A stretch of 64,000 bases of DNA, taken from contig NZ_FWXS01000002.1 of the NCBI RefSeq assembly GCF_900176425.1, forward strand, positions 310,001-374,000. The letters run 5' to 3'. Position 1 is the stretch's first letter. Each line of letters begins with the position of its first letter. Made by a program: the position numbers and the translations under genes. The notes beneath the pieces are model-generated. The model saw nothing but the letters and a program-made list of their open reading frames with translations. It ran no database searches and was not told the DNA's origin. The stretch is from Moheibacter sediminis (GTDB lineage Bacteria > Bacteroidota > Bacteroidia > Flavobacteriales > Weeksellaceae). Shown one piece after another: positions 15,913-24,140 of the stretch.

Positions 15913-17988
15913 CTATTTCTTATTGGCATTATAACCATCGATGCCTTGTTTCATCCATTTATAATATTCTTCAACATCATAAATCGCACCCAAGGGTTTG
16001 TTATATTCATTTAAATTTTCATCTACAATGATGTAATAAGGCTGTGCATTATTGTTGTATTGTTCAATTTCAAATGCAGTCCATTTGTTCCCGACAGTTT
16101 TCAAATTACGCCCTAAAGCTTTGGAAAAAATTTGTTGGTCTTTTGGTAATTCCGTTCTTTCATCTACATAAAGAGAGACCAAAACGACTTCATCCAAGAG
16201 TAACTGTTTGATTTTCTGATCAGACCAAACACGTTCTTCTACCTTACGGCAATTCGCACAGGCATGACCAGTAAAGTCAATCATAATTGGTTTATTGATT
16301 TTTTTGGAATGTTCAATGGCGTCAGCCATATCCAAAAATGCAGGAATCTGATGAGGACCGTATTTTTGCCCTTGGATTAATCCCGTGGAAGTCGAAGAAG
16401 AACTGCTAATAGTTCCACCTGAAAATCCTACTCCATTTGGCGACTCTGAATATTGAATAGGAGGTGTCAATCCACTAAGTAATTTTACAGGCGCACCCCA
16501 CATTCCCGGAATCATATAAATCACAATAGAGGCAAATAAAGTTGCAAAAAATAATCTTGGTACTCCTATCCGGTCTTGTGGAGAGTCCATTTTCATTCTA
16601 AATCCTCCAATGAGATATATCACTAGTAGACTTCCTATTGCAATCCATATAGCTAAAAAAGCTTCTCTTTCTAAAATATGTGCTTGCCAAACTAAATCAG
16701 CATTTGATAAAAATTTAAAAGCAAATGCTAACTCAATAAATCCTATACAAACTTTCACTACATTCATCCATCCTCCTGATCTTGGCAGCGAGTTTAACCA
16801 ACTTGGAAATATGGCAAATAATACAAAAGGCAGAGCTAATGCAATAGAAAAGCCTAAAGACCCAATTATTAAAGCTAAATAACTATCCGAATCTTTAGCT
16901 TGTGCAGCTAAACCTCCAATGATAGGTACAGTACAAGAAAAAGAAATCAGAACAAGTGTAAATGCCATAAAGAAAATCCCTACATAGCCTCCTTTGTCTG
17001 CCTGTTTATCAGTGAAGTTAGCCCAGCTAGAAGGAAGTGTAATTTCAAAGGCACCGAAAAATGATATTGCAAATAGTATAAATATTGCAAATAACATAAT
17101 ATTTAACCATGGATTTGTAGCAAATTCATTTAGTGCAGAGCCCCCAAATATCAACGTAATTAATGAAGCAAATCCCACAAAAATTACAACAATAGACAAT
17201 CCGTAGATTAATGCTTTAAAAATTCCTTGGCTTCTATTACCACTCTGTTTTGTAAATAAACTTACTGTTAATGGAATCATTGGAAAAATACAAGGCATTA
17301 ACAAAGCTAGAAATCCACCAATTATTCCTTTTAAAAAAATACCCCAAAGTCCGCCTTCTTCTTCAGAATCAGATTGAATATTTGATGAAACAGTAGTAGT
17401 TTTTGTCGAATCTTGTGATTCCATAATATTTGCTGCAATAACTTCTGTAGAATCTTGCGTTGAAATTTCAGTTGAATCAACCGATGTAACGTCTTCTTTA
17501 TTAGTACTTTCATCAGAATTTTCTTCTTTTGTTTTTGGAATTATTTTTACCGAATAATCCAACCAATCAGGCGGCAAACATTTTTCAGCATCACAAACCT
17601 GAGTTTCCGCGCTGAATTTAATTTCAACCGGTTTCTCAGATTTTAATTTTACTTTTTGTTTGAAAGTAACTTTGCTCTCATAATATTTCTCCTGTTGTTC
17701 AAACAGTTCACTGTATTTGTCTAATAATTTTCCCGATTCGGTAGTTTTTCCAATTAACTCATAATTAGAATTCTTTTCAAATGTGATAGTTGCTGGAATT
17801 CCCGTTCCATCCGTAGGGTGTTGCTGTGAATACATGTGCCAGCCACTCTCTATTTTGGCATGAAGCGAAATTTCGTATTCATTGTTACCTAAATCTTTGG
17901 TTTCCGTGCTCCATTTCACAGGAGTCAAAACCTGCGCATTGACCAGAAAGGGCAACAGCAGTAAAAAAAATAAAGTCCTCTTTAGCAT
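15913..17988 (-). CDS. dsbD: DsbD-type thiol:disulfide interchange protein
   Basis: 691 residues, three-part DsbD architecture. A signal peptide (1-18) is followed by the periplasmic alpha domain with a Cys pair (TQVCDAEKCLPPDW). The Ser/Thr/Glu-rich linker (about 155-210) leads to eight membrane segments with the two conserved Cys (LMPCIFPMIPL and FSCTVPIIGG). The C-terminal thioredoxin-like gamma domain has the active site HACANCRK (C577, C580). It passes electrons from cytoplasmic thioredoxin to the periplasm. The start overlaps the tilS stop by 7 bp, so the two are coupled. Confidence 0.93.
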   Translation of the reverse strand: MLKRTLFFLLLLPFLVNAQVLTPVKWSTETKDLGNNEYEISLHAKIESGWHMYSQQHPTDGTGIPATITFEKNSNYELIGKTTESGKLLDKYSELFEQQEKYYESKVTFKQKVKLKSEKPVEIKFSAETQVCDAEKCLPPDWLDYSVKIIPKTKEENSDESTNKEDVTSVDSTEISTQDSTEVIAANIMESQDSTKTTTVSSNIQSDSEEEGGLWGIFLKGIIGGFLALLMPCIFPMIPLTVSLFTKQSGNRSQGIFKALIYGLSIVVIFVGFASLITLIFGGSALNEFATNPWLNIMLFAIFILFAISFFGAFEITLPSSWANFTDKQADKGGYVGIFFMAFTLVLISFSCTVPIIGGLAAQAKDSDSYLALIIGSLGFSIALALPFVLFAIFPSWLNSLPRSGGWMNVVKVCIGFIELAFAFKFLSNADLVWQAHILEREAFLAIWIAIGSLLVIYLIGGFRMKMDSPQDRIGVPRLFFATLFASIVIYMIPGMWGAPVKLLSGLTPPIQYSESPNGVGFSGGTISSSSSTSTGLIQGQKYGPHQIPAFLDMADAIEHSKKINKPIMIDFTGHACANCRKVEERVWSDQKIKQLLLDEVVLVSLYVDERTELPKDQQIFSKALGRNLKTVGNKWTAFEIEQYNNNAQPYYIIVDENLNEYNKPLGAIYDVEEYYKWMKQGIDGYNANKK

Positions 17989-19289
17989 AAGTAAATATTT
18001 AAGAATTTGTGTGTGTTCTCTGTTATTTTAAATCGGTCATCGATTCGAATCCCTGTTACATAAACGATTCGGTCTTCATCATCGACTAACAACCAACTGT
18101 CTTCTTTGTCAATTTTGGAGAATTTTTCGTCTTTGAAAAATTTGCTCAACTTTTTTGAACCCCTCATTCCAAATGGAAAAAAAACATCTCCGGTTTTTGC
18201 CTTTCTCAATCGAAGCGGAAAAGAAATTTTCTCGACATCCAGCGTTTCTGAAGCCGAAAAATCTCTTACTTCTGATTTTGAAAGTCTCAAATTTAGCGGT
18301 TTTTGTATTAACTTTCCATCTTCCACTATAAATTCCTCTGATTCCTTTATTTTTGTTTGTCGGGAAAGAATTAATTCTCCACGATTTTTGATCAATCTAT
18401 ATTCATTTGAGTTGATTTCACTTCCTTCATTTGCATCCATTAACCTCTCAATTTCAAGCGGATGCATAAATCCAAATTTTGAAAACAAATGAAACAAAGA
18501 AGAATTAAACGGCTGCAATTCTTTCAATTTTTGAATGGAAACTGAATAATTATTTTTCGCAGAAATGAACAATTCATCTGATAAATTTTCGAATTGATTT
18601 TGAATGATTGTCTTTTCGTCTTTTAAAATTTGAATGGATTTGGAAAAATTAGCTAAAAATTCAGGATGAATTTCATTCAAAACAGGAACTATTTGATTGC
18701 GAATTTTATTTCTAATGTAATCATCGGTTGCATTACTTACATCTTCCCGCCACCGAATTTGATTCAATCCTGCATATTCTAAAATGGATTTTTTGGAAAT
18801 ATTGTAAAGCGGGCGAATGATTTCATTTTGCTGGAATTGAATGCCGGTCAAACCATTTATGCCAGAACCACGCGAAAGATTGATCAAAAAAGTTTCCAAC
18901 GAATCGTTCAAATGATGGGCTGTTACTAATAGATTAAATTGATTTTCCTGCATCAATTTTTTAAACCAAGCATAACGCAAATCACGCGCTGCCATTTGTG
19001 TGGAATGATTTCCCGACTGTTTATATTCTTTTACATTAAATGTCTTAGAATGAAATTTAATTTGATTTTGGATACAATAATTTCTGACGAATTCTTCATC
19101 TAAATCAGAATCATTTCCTCTGAGTTGAAAATTGCAGTGAGCTACAGAAAAATTCAGTTTTAATTTCAGAAATAAATCGCATAAAACCATGCTGTCAATA
19201 CCACCGCTTACTGCTATCAAAAATTTAGATTGAGAAATCTTACTCAATCTATTGATGTTATTTTTAAATTCTGAGAGTAAAAATTCCAT
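17982..19289 (-). CDS. tilS: tRNA(Ile)-lysidine synthetase
   Basis: 435 residues, full length. The N-terminal PP-loop ATPase motif is at residues 28-33 (SGGIDS), with RGNDSDLDEEFVR and the VTAHHLNDSLETFLINLSRG block. The C-terminal substrate-binding domain ends with RKAKTGDVFFPFGMRGSKKL and DRIVYVTGIRIDDRF. The enzyme adds lysine to C34 of the AUA-decoding tRNA-Ile and is essential. A -7 box lies 10 bp before the ATG. It is first in a two-gene unit with dsbD. Confidence 0.96.
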   Translation of the reverse strand: MEFLLSEFKNNINRLSKISQSKFLIAVSGGIDSMVLCDLFLKLKLNFSVAHCNFQLRGNDSDLDEEFVRNYCIQNQIKFHSKTFNVKEYKQSGNHSTQMAARDLRYAWFKKLMQENQFNLLVTAHHLNDSLETFLINLSRGSGINGLTGIQFQQNEIIRPLYNISKKSILEYAGLNQIRWREDVSNATDDYIRNKIRNQIVPVLNEIHPEFLANFSKSIQILKDEKTIIQNQFENLSDELFISAKNNYSVSIQKLKELQPFNSSLFHLFSKFGFMHPLEIERLMDANEGSEINSNEYRLIKNRGELILSRQTKIKESEEFIVEDGKLIQKPLNLRLSKSEVRDFSASETLDVEKISFPLRLRKAKTGDVFFPFGMRGSKKLSKFFKDEKFSKIDKEDSWLLVDDEDRIVYVTGIRIDDRFKITENTHKFLNIYLC

Positions 19290-19299
19290 AAAAGAGTCC

Positions 19300-19307
19300 C
19301 AAATTTA
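19300..19307 (-). promoter_or_regulatory. -7 promoter box of tilS-dsbD
   Basis: On the minus strand TAAATTTG matches TAnnTTTG, with 10 bp to the ATG at 19289, giving a 5' leader of only a few bases. No TTG at the -33 distance. Confidence 0.5.
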
Positions 19308-19314
19308 AGAAAAT

Positions 19315-19349
19315 AAAAAAGTGTAAACGAAAAATTCATTTACACTTTT
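19315..19349 (-). terminator. Intrinsic terminator of the FKBP-like lipoprotein gene
   Basis: Perfect 11-bp stem (AAAAGTGTAAA at 19317-19327 with TTTACACTTTT at 19339-19349), followed on the minus strand by six T (19320-19315). It separates the lipoprotein gene from tilS. Confidence 0.8.
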
Positions 19350-19371
19350 AAATATATTATCAGAGAATATT

Positions 19372-20103
19372 TTAAGGAATTCTTTCGATTACTTTGTGCA
19401 ATTCGAAATTAACTACAAAACTACAATCTCTACAGCTATAGTTTCTGGATCCACTTAAATAATCGATATCTCTTCCATATGCCAATCTTGAAGGAACTAC
19501 AATCGCTCCTTGAAAATTATACAAATCAGATCCGTTAGTATTAGTGGAATTAAAATGTTTCAAACCTTCCGTAAAACCTTCCATCACATAATGTCTAAGA
19601 TTGATACCATTATCAATTTGTGTAGCATTTAAATGAACATAATAAAAAATAGGATCCCAAGCTGGTGTACCTGAAGGATTAAGAGTTGAGAAAAATACTG
19701 ATATAGGTCTATAAGGTTTCCCTCCTTCTGGTAGGTCTTTATAACTTGCTTTAAATGCTTTTGTTTCATGCGATATCAAAATACTGTCTTTTGTATTGTC
19801 ATCAGCAATCGGTCCTTCAGCAATAACGCCTGGTCTTTTCACAATCCAAACACCGGAAGGTAACTTTGTTCCTTGAGAATGAAGCGTAGGGTAGTCATTG
19901 TCCGTAGAATCTATATCACTAAATTCTTTAATTAAACCTTTTTCAGAATCAAAATAGTGATTTTTAAGATACTCTATTATGGCATCATCATCGACTTGAT
20001 TTTGTTCTTCTACGGGAAGTTCATCAATTCCATCGTCATCATTTTTACAAGCTGTGAAGAATATTCCCAGAGCAAGAATGGTCAAACCCCATTTTTTCAT
20101 CAT
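19372..20103 (-). CDS. FKBP-type peptidyl-prolyl isomerase-like lipoprotein
   Basis: 243 residues. Lipobox FFTAC places the lipidated Cys at position 19, followed by an acidic tether (KNDDDGIDEL). The C-terminal half resembles an FKBP domain, most clearly in VMEGFTEGLKHF and GAIVVPSRLAYGRD, which parallel the FKBP blocks around the active-site strand and the IPSxLAYG loop. The N-terminal half (EYLKNHYFDSEKGLIKEFSD) is the helical lead-in seen in GldI/FKBP lipoproteins of flavobacteria. Several core FKBP aromatic residues are not obvious and a C-R-D-C motif is inserted near the end, so catalytic activity is uncertain. Confidence 0.65.
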   Translation of the reverse strand: MMKKWGLTILALGIFFTACKNDDDGIDELPVEEQNQVDDDAIIEYLKNHYFDSEKGLIKEFSDIDSTDNDYPTLHSQGTKLPSGVWIVKRPGVIAEGPIADDNTKDSILISHETKAFKASYKDLPEGGKPYRPISVFFSTLNPSGTPAWDPIFYYVHLNATQIDNGINLRHYVMEGFTEGLKHFNSTNTNGSDLYNFQGAIVVPSRLAYGRDIDYLSGSRNYSCRDCSFVVNFELHKVIERIP

Positions 20104-20163
20104 AATTTTTGTTATTTAATTTGCGAATTTACAAAAATATAGTTCCTTAGCAGAAATTTAACA

Positions 20164-20547
20164 ATGCGTTTAGATAAATTACTTTGGAGCGTACGATATT
20201 TCAAAACCCGCAGCCAGGCAACTGAAGCCTGCAAAAAGAACCGGATAAAAGTAAATGGTGCCGTAGCAAAGGCTTCGCGTGAAATTGTAGCATCAGATAC
20301 AATTGAGGTCAGAAGAGACCAGATCGATTACCAATTTCAGGTTTTACAAGTCCCTAAAAGCCGTATAGGACCTAAATTGGTAACGCTTCATATTGTTGAC
20401 AAAACACCTAAAGAAGAATTGGAAAAATTAGAACTCAGAAAACTTTCACAAGATTATTACCGTGAAAGAGGAGAGGGCAGACCCACGAAAAAAGACCGCA
20501 GGGATTTGGATGAATTTACCTCTGAGGAAGATCAACAAGATGAATGA
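20164..20547 (+). CDS. S4 domain RNA-binding protein, Hsp15-like
   Basis: 127 residues. The S4 alpha-L fold occupies residues 1-60: MRLDKLLWSVRYFKTRSQATEACKKN then RIKVNGAVAKASREIVASDTIEV. The C-terminus is a charged tail (RERGEGRPTKKDRRDLDEF) like that of Hsp15, which rescues stalled 50S subunits carrying nascent chains. The 3' end overlaps the convergent aroK gene by 32 bp. Family call is firm; the Hsp15-equivalent role is inference. Confidence 0.9.
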   Translation: MRLDKLLWSVRYFKTRSQATEACKKNRIKVNGAVAKASREIVASDTIEVRRDQIDYQFQVLQVPKSRIGPKLVTLHIVDKTPKEELEKLELRKLSQDYYRERGEGRPTKKDRRDLDEFTSEEDQQDE

Positions 20548-21040
20548 TTTCTTCCGAAATTTCACTTACTGATTTAAATTGAATATCAATTTTAAAATTT
20601 GACTCTTCATAAAAATTCCTTCTTTCAAACAAATGTTTCGCAATAAATTCAAGCAGGTCTTCATCAGCAAGATGTGCAATCATCGGTCTGCTTAATTTTT
20701 CATTAATTAATCTTTCCGATAAGAATTTGGGATTTGCCCGTAAATAAATAGAAATTGTCTCTTCATTAATCAAATTCATATTGTCATAATAAACAGGCGT
20801 TCCACCGCCCACAGCCAAAATGAAATCAGATTTGGTGTTTAAAATATCCATCAAAACTTCTCTTTCAATCTTTCTAAATCGAATTTCGCCCAATTCTTTA
20901 AATAATTCAGAAATGGTTTTTTTGGTATGATTTTCAATTAATTTATCTAAATCTAAAAAATCAGTCTTTAATTTTTCAGCTAATTCTTTTCCAATCGTGG
21001 TTTTTCCACTTCCCATATACCCAATCAAAGAAACTTTCAT
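20516..21040 (-). CDS. aroK: Shikimate kinase
   Basis: 174 residues from ATG 21040, chosen because MKVSLIGYMGSGKTT is the standard N-terminus; a longer in-frame reading to 21067 is not family-like. The P-loop is at residues 7-14 (GYMGSGKT). Shikimate-binding and lid residues are in FLDLDKLIE, GEIRFRKIEREVL, AVGGGTPVY and EKLSRPMI. It phosphorylates shikimate in the fifth step of aromatic amino acid synthesis. Its tail overlaps the S4 gene on the opposite strand. Confidence 0.95.
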   Translation of the reverse strand: MKVSLIGYMGSGKTTIGKELAEKLKTDFLDLDKLIENHTKKTISELFKELGEIRFRKIEREVLMDILNTKSDFILAVGGGTPVYYDNMNLINEETISIYLRANPKFLSERLINEKLSRPMIAHLADEDLLEFIAKHLFERRNFYEESNFKIDIQFKSVSEISEEIIHLVDLPQR

Positions 21041-21133
21041 GAATTTAATCTTTTTGCAAAAGTGCAAAAAATCTTAAAATCAGTACATTAAAAAAGGAAT
21101 GAAAAAAACTTCCAAAAAAAATCAGAAATGGTT

Positions 21134-21162
21134 TTGCATATAAAATGTTATTTATATATTTG
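21134..21162 (+). promoter_or_regulatory. Promoter of the tRNA-Lys pair
   Basis: TTG at 21134-21136 and TATATTTG at 21155-21162 are separated by 18 bp, an exact match to the Bacteroidota sigma-A pattern. It lies 35 bp before the first tRNA. Confidence 0.75.
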
Positions 21163-21197
21163 CACCCCGTTAACGTTACAATAACGCAATGCGGAAT

Positions 21198-21270
21198 GAC
21201 TCGGTAGCTCAGTTGGTAGAGCACAACACTTTTAATGTTGGGGTCCTGGGTTCGAGCCCCAGCCGGGTCA
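21198..21270 (+). tRNA. tRNA-Lys (anticodon TTT)
   Basis: 73 nt. Acceptor arms GACTCGG/CCGGGTC pair with one G-U. The D-arm is GCTC-AGTTGGTA-GAGC. The anticodon stem CAACA/TGTTG encloses CTTTTAA, giving anticodon TTT. The T-arm is CTGGG-TTCGAGC-CCCAG. Discriminator base is A and CCA is not encoded. Identical to the copy at 21352-21424. Confidence 0.97.
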
Positions 21271-21275
21271 CTAAG

Positions 21276-21304
21276 AAACGAAACTATTGTTTCGTTTTTT
21301 TTTT
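21276..21304 (+). terminator. Intrinsic terminator after the first tRNA-Lys
   Basis: Nine-bp stem AAACGAAAC (21276-21284)/GTTTCGTTT (21289-21297), loop TATT, followed by a T run to 21304. The two tRNAs therefore may be transcribed or terminated separately. Confidence 0.85.
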
Positions 21305-21351
21305 CAAAATTTATCAGTTTTTAATTGATATCAAAAGGGTATTTTTATAAA

Positions 21352-21424
21352 GACTCGGTAGCTCAGTTGGTAGAGCACAACACTTTTAATGTTGGGGTCC
21401 TGGGTTCGAGCCCCAGCCGGGTCA
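21352..21424 (+). tRNA. tRNA-Lys (anticodon TTT), second identical copy
   Basis: Base-for-base identical to 21198-21270, 81 bp downstream. Flanking sequences differ, including distinct terminators, so the duplication is limited to the tRNA itself or has been kept identical by gene conversion. Confidence 0.97.
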
Positions 21425-21430
21425 CTAAAG

Positions 21431-21463
21431 CCAAATGAATTAATTTTCATTTGGTTTTTTTTT
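21431..21463 (+). terminator. Intrinsic terminator after the second tRNA-Lys
   Basis: Nine-bp stem CCAAATGAA (21431-21439)/TTCATTTGG (21446-21454) with a T run at 21455-21463. Confidence 0.85.
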
Positions 21464-21551
21464 ATTTTTTGCTTCATAAATTCTAGTGATTTATTCTTCG
21501 GTATTTTTTTTGTTATTAATGAATTCAAATTCATTAAACTAACTAAAATTC

Positions 21552-22562
21552 ATGCTCAAATTCACTCCAAAAGGTATTTATTGCGTTCCCGGTAAATTCT
21601 ACATAGACCCTTGGCGGCCTGTAGATTTAGCATTGATTACGCACGGACACGCTGACCATGCCCGTTGGGGAATGAGAAAATATTTATGTCATCACTTTAC
21701 AGTTCCGATTTTGAAAAGCAGAATCGGAAAAGACATTCAAGTTCAAGGAATTGGATACAATGAAAATCTGCTGATTAATGATGTGAAAGTCTCTTTTCAT
21801 GCGGCAGGACACATCATTGGTTCAGCGCAGATTCGTTTGGAACACAAAGGAAAAGTAGTTGTGATTTCCGGTGATTATAAAGTTCAGGATGATAATCTTT
21901 CTACACCTTATGAAGTAGTTAAATGCCATGAATTTATAACAGAAAGCACTTTTGGACTTCCGATTTACAATTGGTTGAGTGTAGAAAAACAAAATGAACA
22001 ACTTCAAAACTGGGTTTTGAACAATCAATCCAATGGAAAAACTTCAGTTTTTGTGGGTTATTCTTTAGGAAAAGCACAGCGAATCATGAAAGCCATTGAA
22101 GGAATTTCACCTATAAATGTGCATTATTCCATCGGTAAATTAAATGAAGCTTATGAAAGCGTTGGAATTAAATTGCCTGAATATTCGACCATGGATCTGC
22201 GTGAAGATGCAAAATATTTAAACAAAGGAATTGTAATTGTACCTCCATCTTTGCTTGATTCCAATGTAATACGAAAAATTCCTAACCGCGCAACTGCGAT
22301 TTGTTCTGGTTGGATGCAGGTTCGCGGGGCTAGAAGATGGCGCAGTGCTGATGCCGGATTTGCTATCAGCGACCACGCAGATTGGAGCGGATTGCTCGAA
22401 GCAATTAAAGCTACAGAAGCCGAGAAAGTTTATGTAACGCACGGACAAACAGCGGTTTTTAGCAAATATTTGAATGAAATGGGAATTTATGCGGAAGAAT
22501 TAAAAACCGAATTCGGTTCTGATGATGAGGAAGTTGAATCTATAAATTCTCTAGAAATATGA
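21552..22562 (+). CDS. Ligase-associated DNA exonuclease, metallo-beta-lactamase fold
   Basis: 336 residues. The metal-binding motif is LITHGHADHARWG (H31, H33, D35, H36). Further conserved blocks are FHAAGHIIGSAQIRLE, VVISGDYKVQDDNL and the C-terminal AISDHADWSGLLEAI, VYVTHG. This matches the MBL/beta-CASP-like exonuclease that is always found beside the bacterial ATP-dependent ligase of this cluster. It heads a four-gene operon: the stop overlaps the ligase start by 4 bp. Expected role is 5' end trimming of damaged DNA; the Pseudomonas homologue is a manganese-dependent nuclease. Confidence 0.93.
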   Translation: MLKFTPKGIYCVPGKFYIDPWRPVDLALITHGHADHARWGMRKYLCHHFTVPILKSRIGKDIQVQGIGYNENLLINDVKVSFHAAGHIIGSAQIRLEHKGKVVVISGDYKVQDDNLSTPYEVVKCHEFITESTFGLPIYNWLSVEKQNEQLQNWVLNNQSNGKTSVFVGYSLGKAQRIMKAIEGISPINVHYSIGKLNEAYESVGIKLPEYSTMDLREDAKYLNKGIVIVPPSLLDSNVIRKIPNRATAICSGWMQVRGARRWRSADAGFAISDHADWSGLLEAIKATEAEKVYVTHGQTAVFSKYLNEMGIYAEELKTEFGSDDEEVESINSLEI

Positions 22563-24139
22563 AAGAATTTGCAACACTCATCAACGCACTCGACAGCACC
22601 AATAAAACTACTTTAAAACTGGAAGCCATCAATCAATTTTTAATCGATGCAAGTAACGATGACAAACTTTGGTTTCTGGCATTATTTACCGGAAAACGTC
22701 CCAAAAGAAACGTCAACACAGGCTTCATGAAACAGTGGGCGATGGAATTGGCGAAAATTCCCGAATGGTTGTTTTTGGAATCCTATTCGTCAGTTGGCGA
22801 TTTGGGCGAAACGATTTCTTTGATTTTACCACAACCTGAAATTTCAATCGAAAAAAGTTTGTCCGAATGGATGAATTTAATTATGGATTTAAAGGATAAA
22901 TCTGATGTAGAAAAGAAAGAATTTGTCCTAAATGCTTGGAACAATCTACCTCACAACGAACGGTTTATTTTCAATAAATTATTAGGCGGAAGTTTCCGTG
23001 TCGGTGTTTCGTCAAAAGGTTTAATCAACGCTTTAGCAAAACATTACGACATGGATGCAAGCTCCGTTACACACAGCATTATGGGAGAATGGAACATTAC
23101 TGAAGCGAATTTTGATGATTTGATTCAAGGAAAATATGCCGACACACAATTATCGAAACCTTATCCATTTTGTCTGGCGTATGCATTGGAAAAAGAACCT
23201 GAAGATTTAGGAGAAATTAATGACTGGCAGGCTGAATATAAATGGGACGGAATCCGCGGACAGTTCATCAAACGGGGCGGCGAAGTTTTCATTTGGTCAC
23301 GTGGAGAAGAATTGGTGACTGATCAATTTCCCGAAATCAAACAACAATTAATGAATTGGAAAGGGAATTTTGTAATCGACGGAGAAATTTTAGCTTACAA
23401 AGAAAATCAGGTTTTGAATTTTTCTGAATTACAAAAAAGATTGAATCGAAAAAATTTAACCAAAAAAATGATGGAAGAAATTCCGGTTGTGGTTTTTGCA
23501 TATGATTTGATGGAATGGGAAAATGAAGACTGGCGAAGTAAATCTATGAAGGAACGACGATCAAAACTTGAAGAATTATTCAATTTAAATCTTTCTAAAA
23601 ATATCTTTTTGTCTCAAATCATTTCAGAAAATAACTGGGACAAATTAAAGGAAATCAGAGAAAATTCACGCTCGGTCAACAACGAAGGATTGATGTTGAA
23701 AAACAAAAAATCACCTTATCATACCGGAAGAAAAAAAGGAGATTGGTGGAAATGGAAAATCGATCCGCTGACCATTGACGCGGTTTTGATCTACGCACAA
23801 AAAGGAAGCGGACGAAGAAGCGGTTTTTATACAGACTACACTTTTGCAGTCAAAAAAGAGGACAAATTGGTTACGATTGCCAAAGCTTATTCAGGATTGA
23901 CGGACAAGGAAATTCAGGAAGTGAGCCGTTTTGTCAACAAAAATGCAATTGAAAAATTTGGTCCGGTACGAACAGTAAAACCTGAATTGGTTTTTGAAAT
24001 TGCTTTTGAAGGGATCGGTTTCAGCAACCGCCACAAATCCGGTGTTGCTTTGCGTTTTCCGAGAATTGTGCGGTGGCGAAAAGATAAAACTGTGGCTGAC
24101 ATTGACGATATAGAAGAAATTAAATTAATGATTCATTGA
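22559..24139 (+). CDS. ATP-dependent DNA ligase of the ligase-associated repair cluster
   Basis: 526 residues. Domain order is the typical LigB/LigC-type: N-terminal DNA-binding helices (1-200), nucleotidyltransferase with the lysine of motif I (EYKWDGIRGQ, K228), motif III (VIDGEILAY), motif IV/V (NNEGLMLKNKKSPY, WWKWKID), then an OB domain ending GVALRFPRIVRWRKDK. It seals nicks using ATP rather than NAD. Translational coupling to the exonuclease (4-bp overlap) and helicase (1-bp gap) indicates one repair complex or pathway. A separate NAD-dependent LigA is expected elsewhere in the genome. Confidence 0.95.
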   Translation: MKEFATLINALDSTNKTTLKLEAINQFLIDASNDDKLWFLALFTGKRPKRNVNTGFMKQWAMELAKIPEWLFLESYSSVGDLGETISLILPQPEISIEKSLSEWMNLIMDLKDKSDVEKKEFVLNAWNNLPHNERFIFNKLLGGSFRVGVSSKGLINALAKHYDMDASSVTHSIMGEWNITEANFDDLIQGKYADTQLSKPYPFCLAYALEKEPEDLGEINDWQAEYKWDGIRGQFIKRGGEVFIWSRGEELVTDQFPEIKQQLMNWKGNFVIDGEILAYKENQVLNFSELQKRLNRKNLTKKMMEEIPVVVFAYDLMEWENEDWRSKSMKERRSKLEELFNLNLSKNIFLSQIISENNWDKLKEIRENSRSVNNEGLMLKNKKSPYHTGRKKGDWWKWKIDPLTIDAVLIYAQKGSGRRSGFYTDYTFAVKKEDKLVTIAKAYSGLTDKEIQEVSRFVNKNAIEKFGPVRTVKPELVFEIAFEGIGFSNRHKSGVALRFPRIVRWRKDKTVADIDDIEEIKLMIH

Positions 24140-24140
24140 T

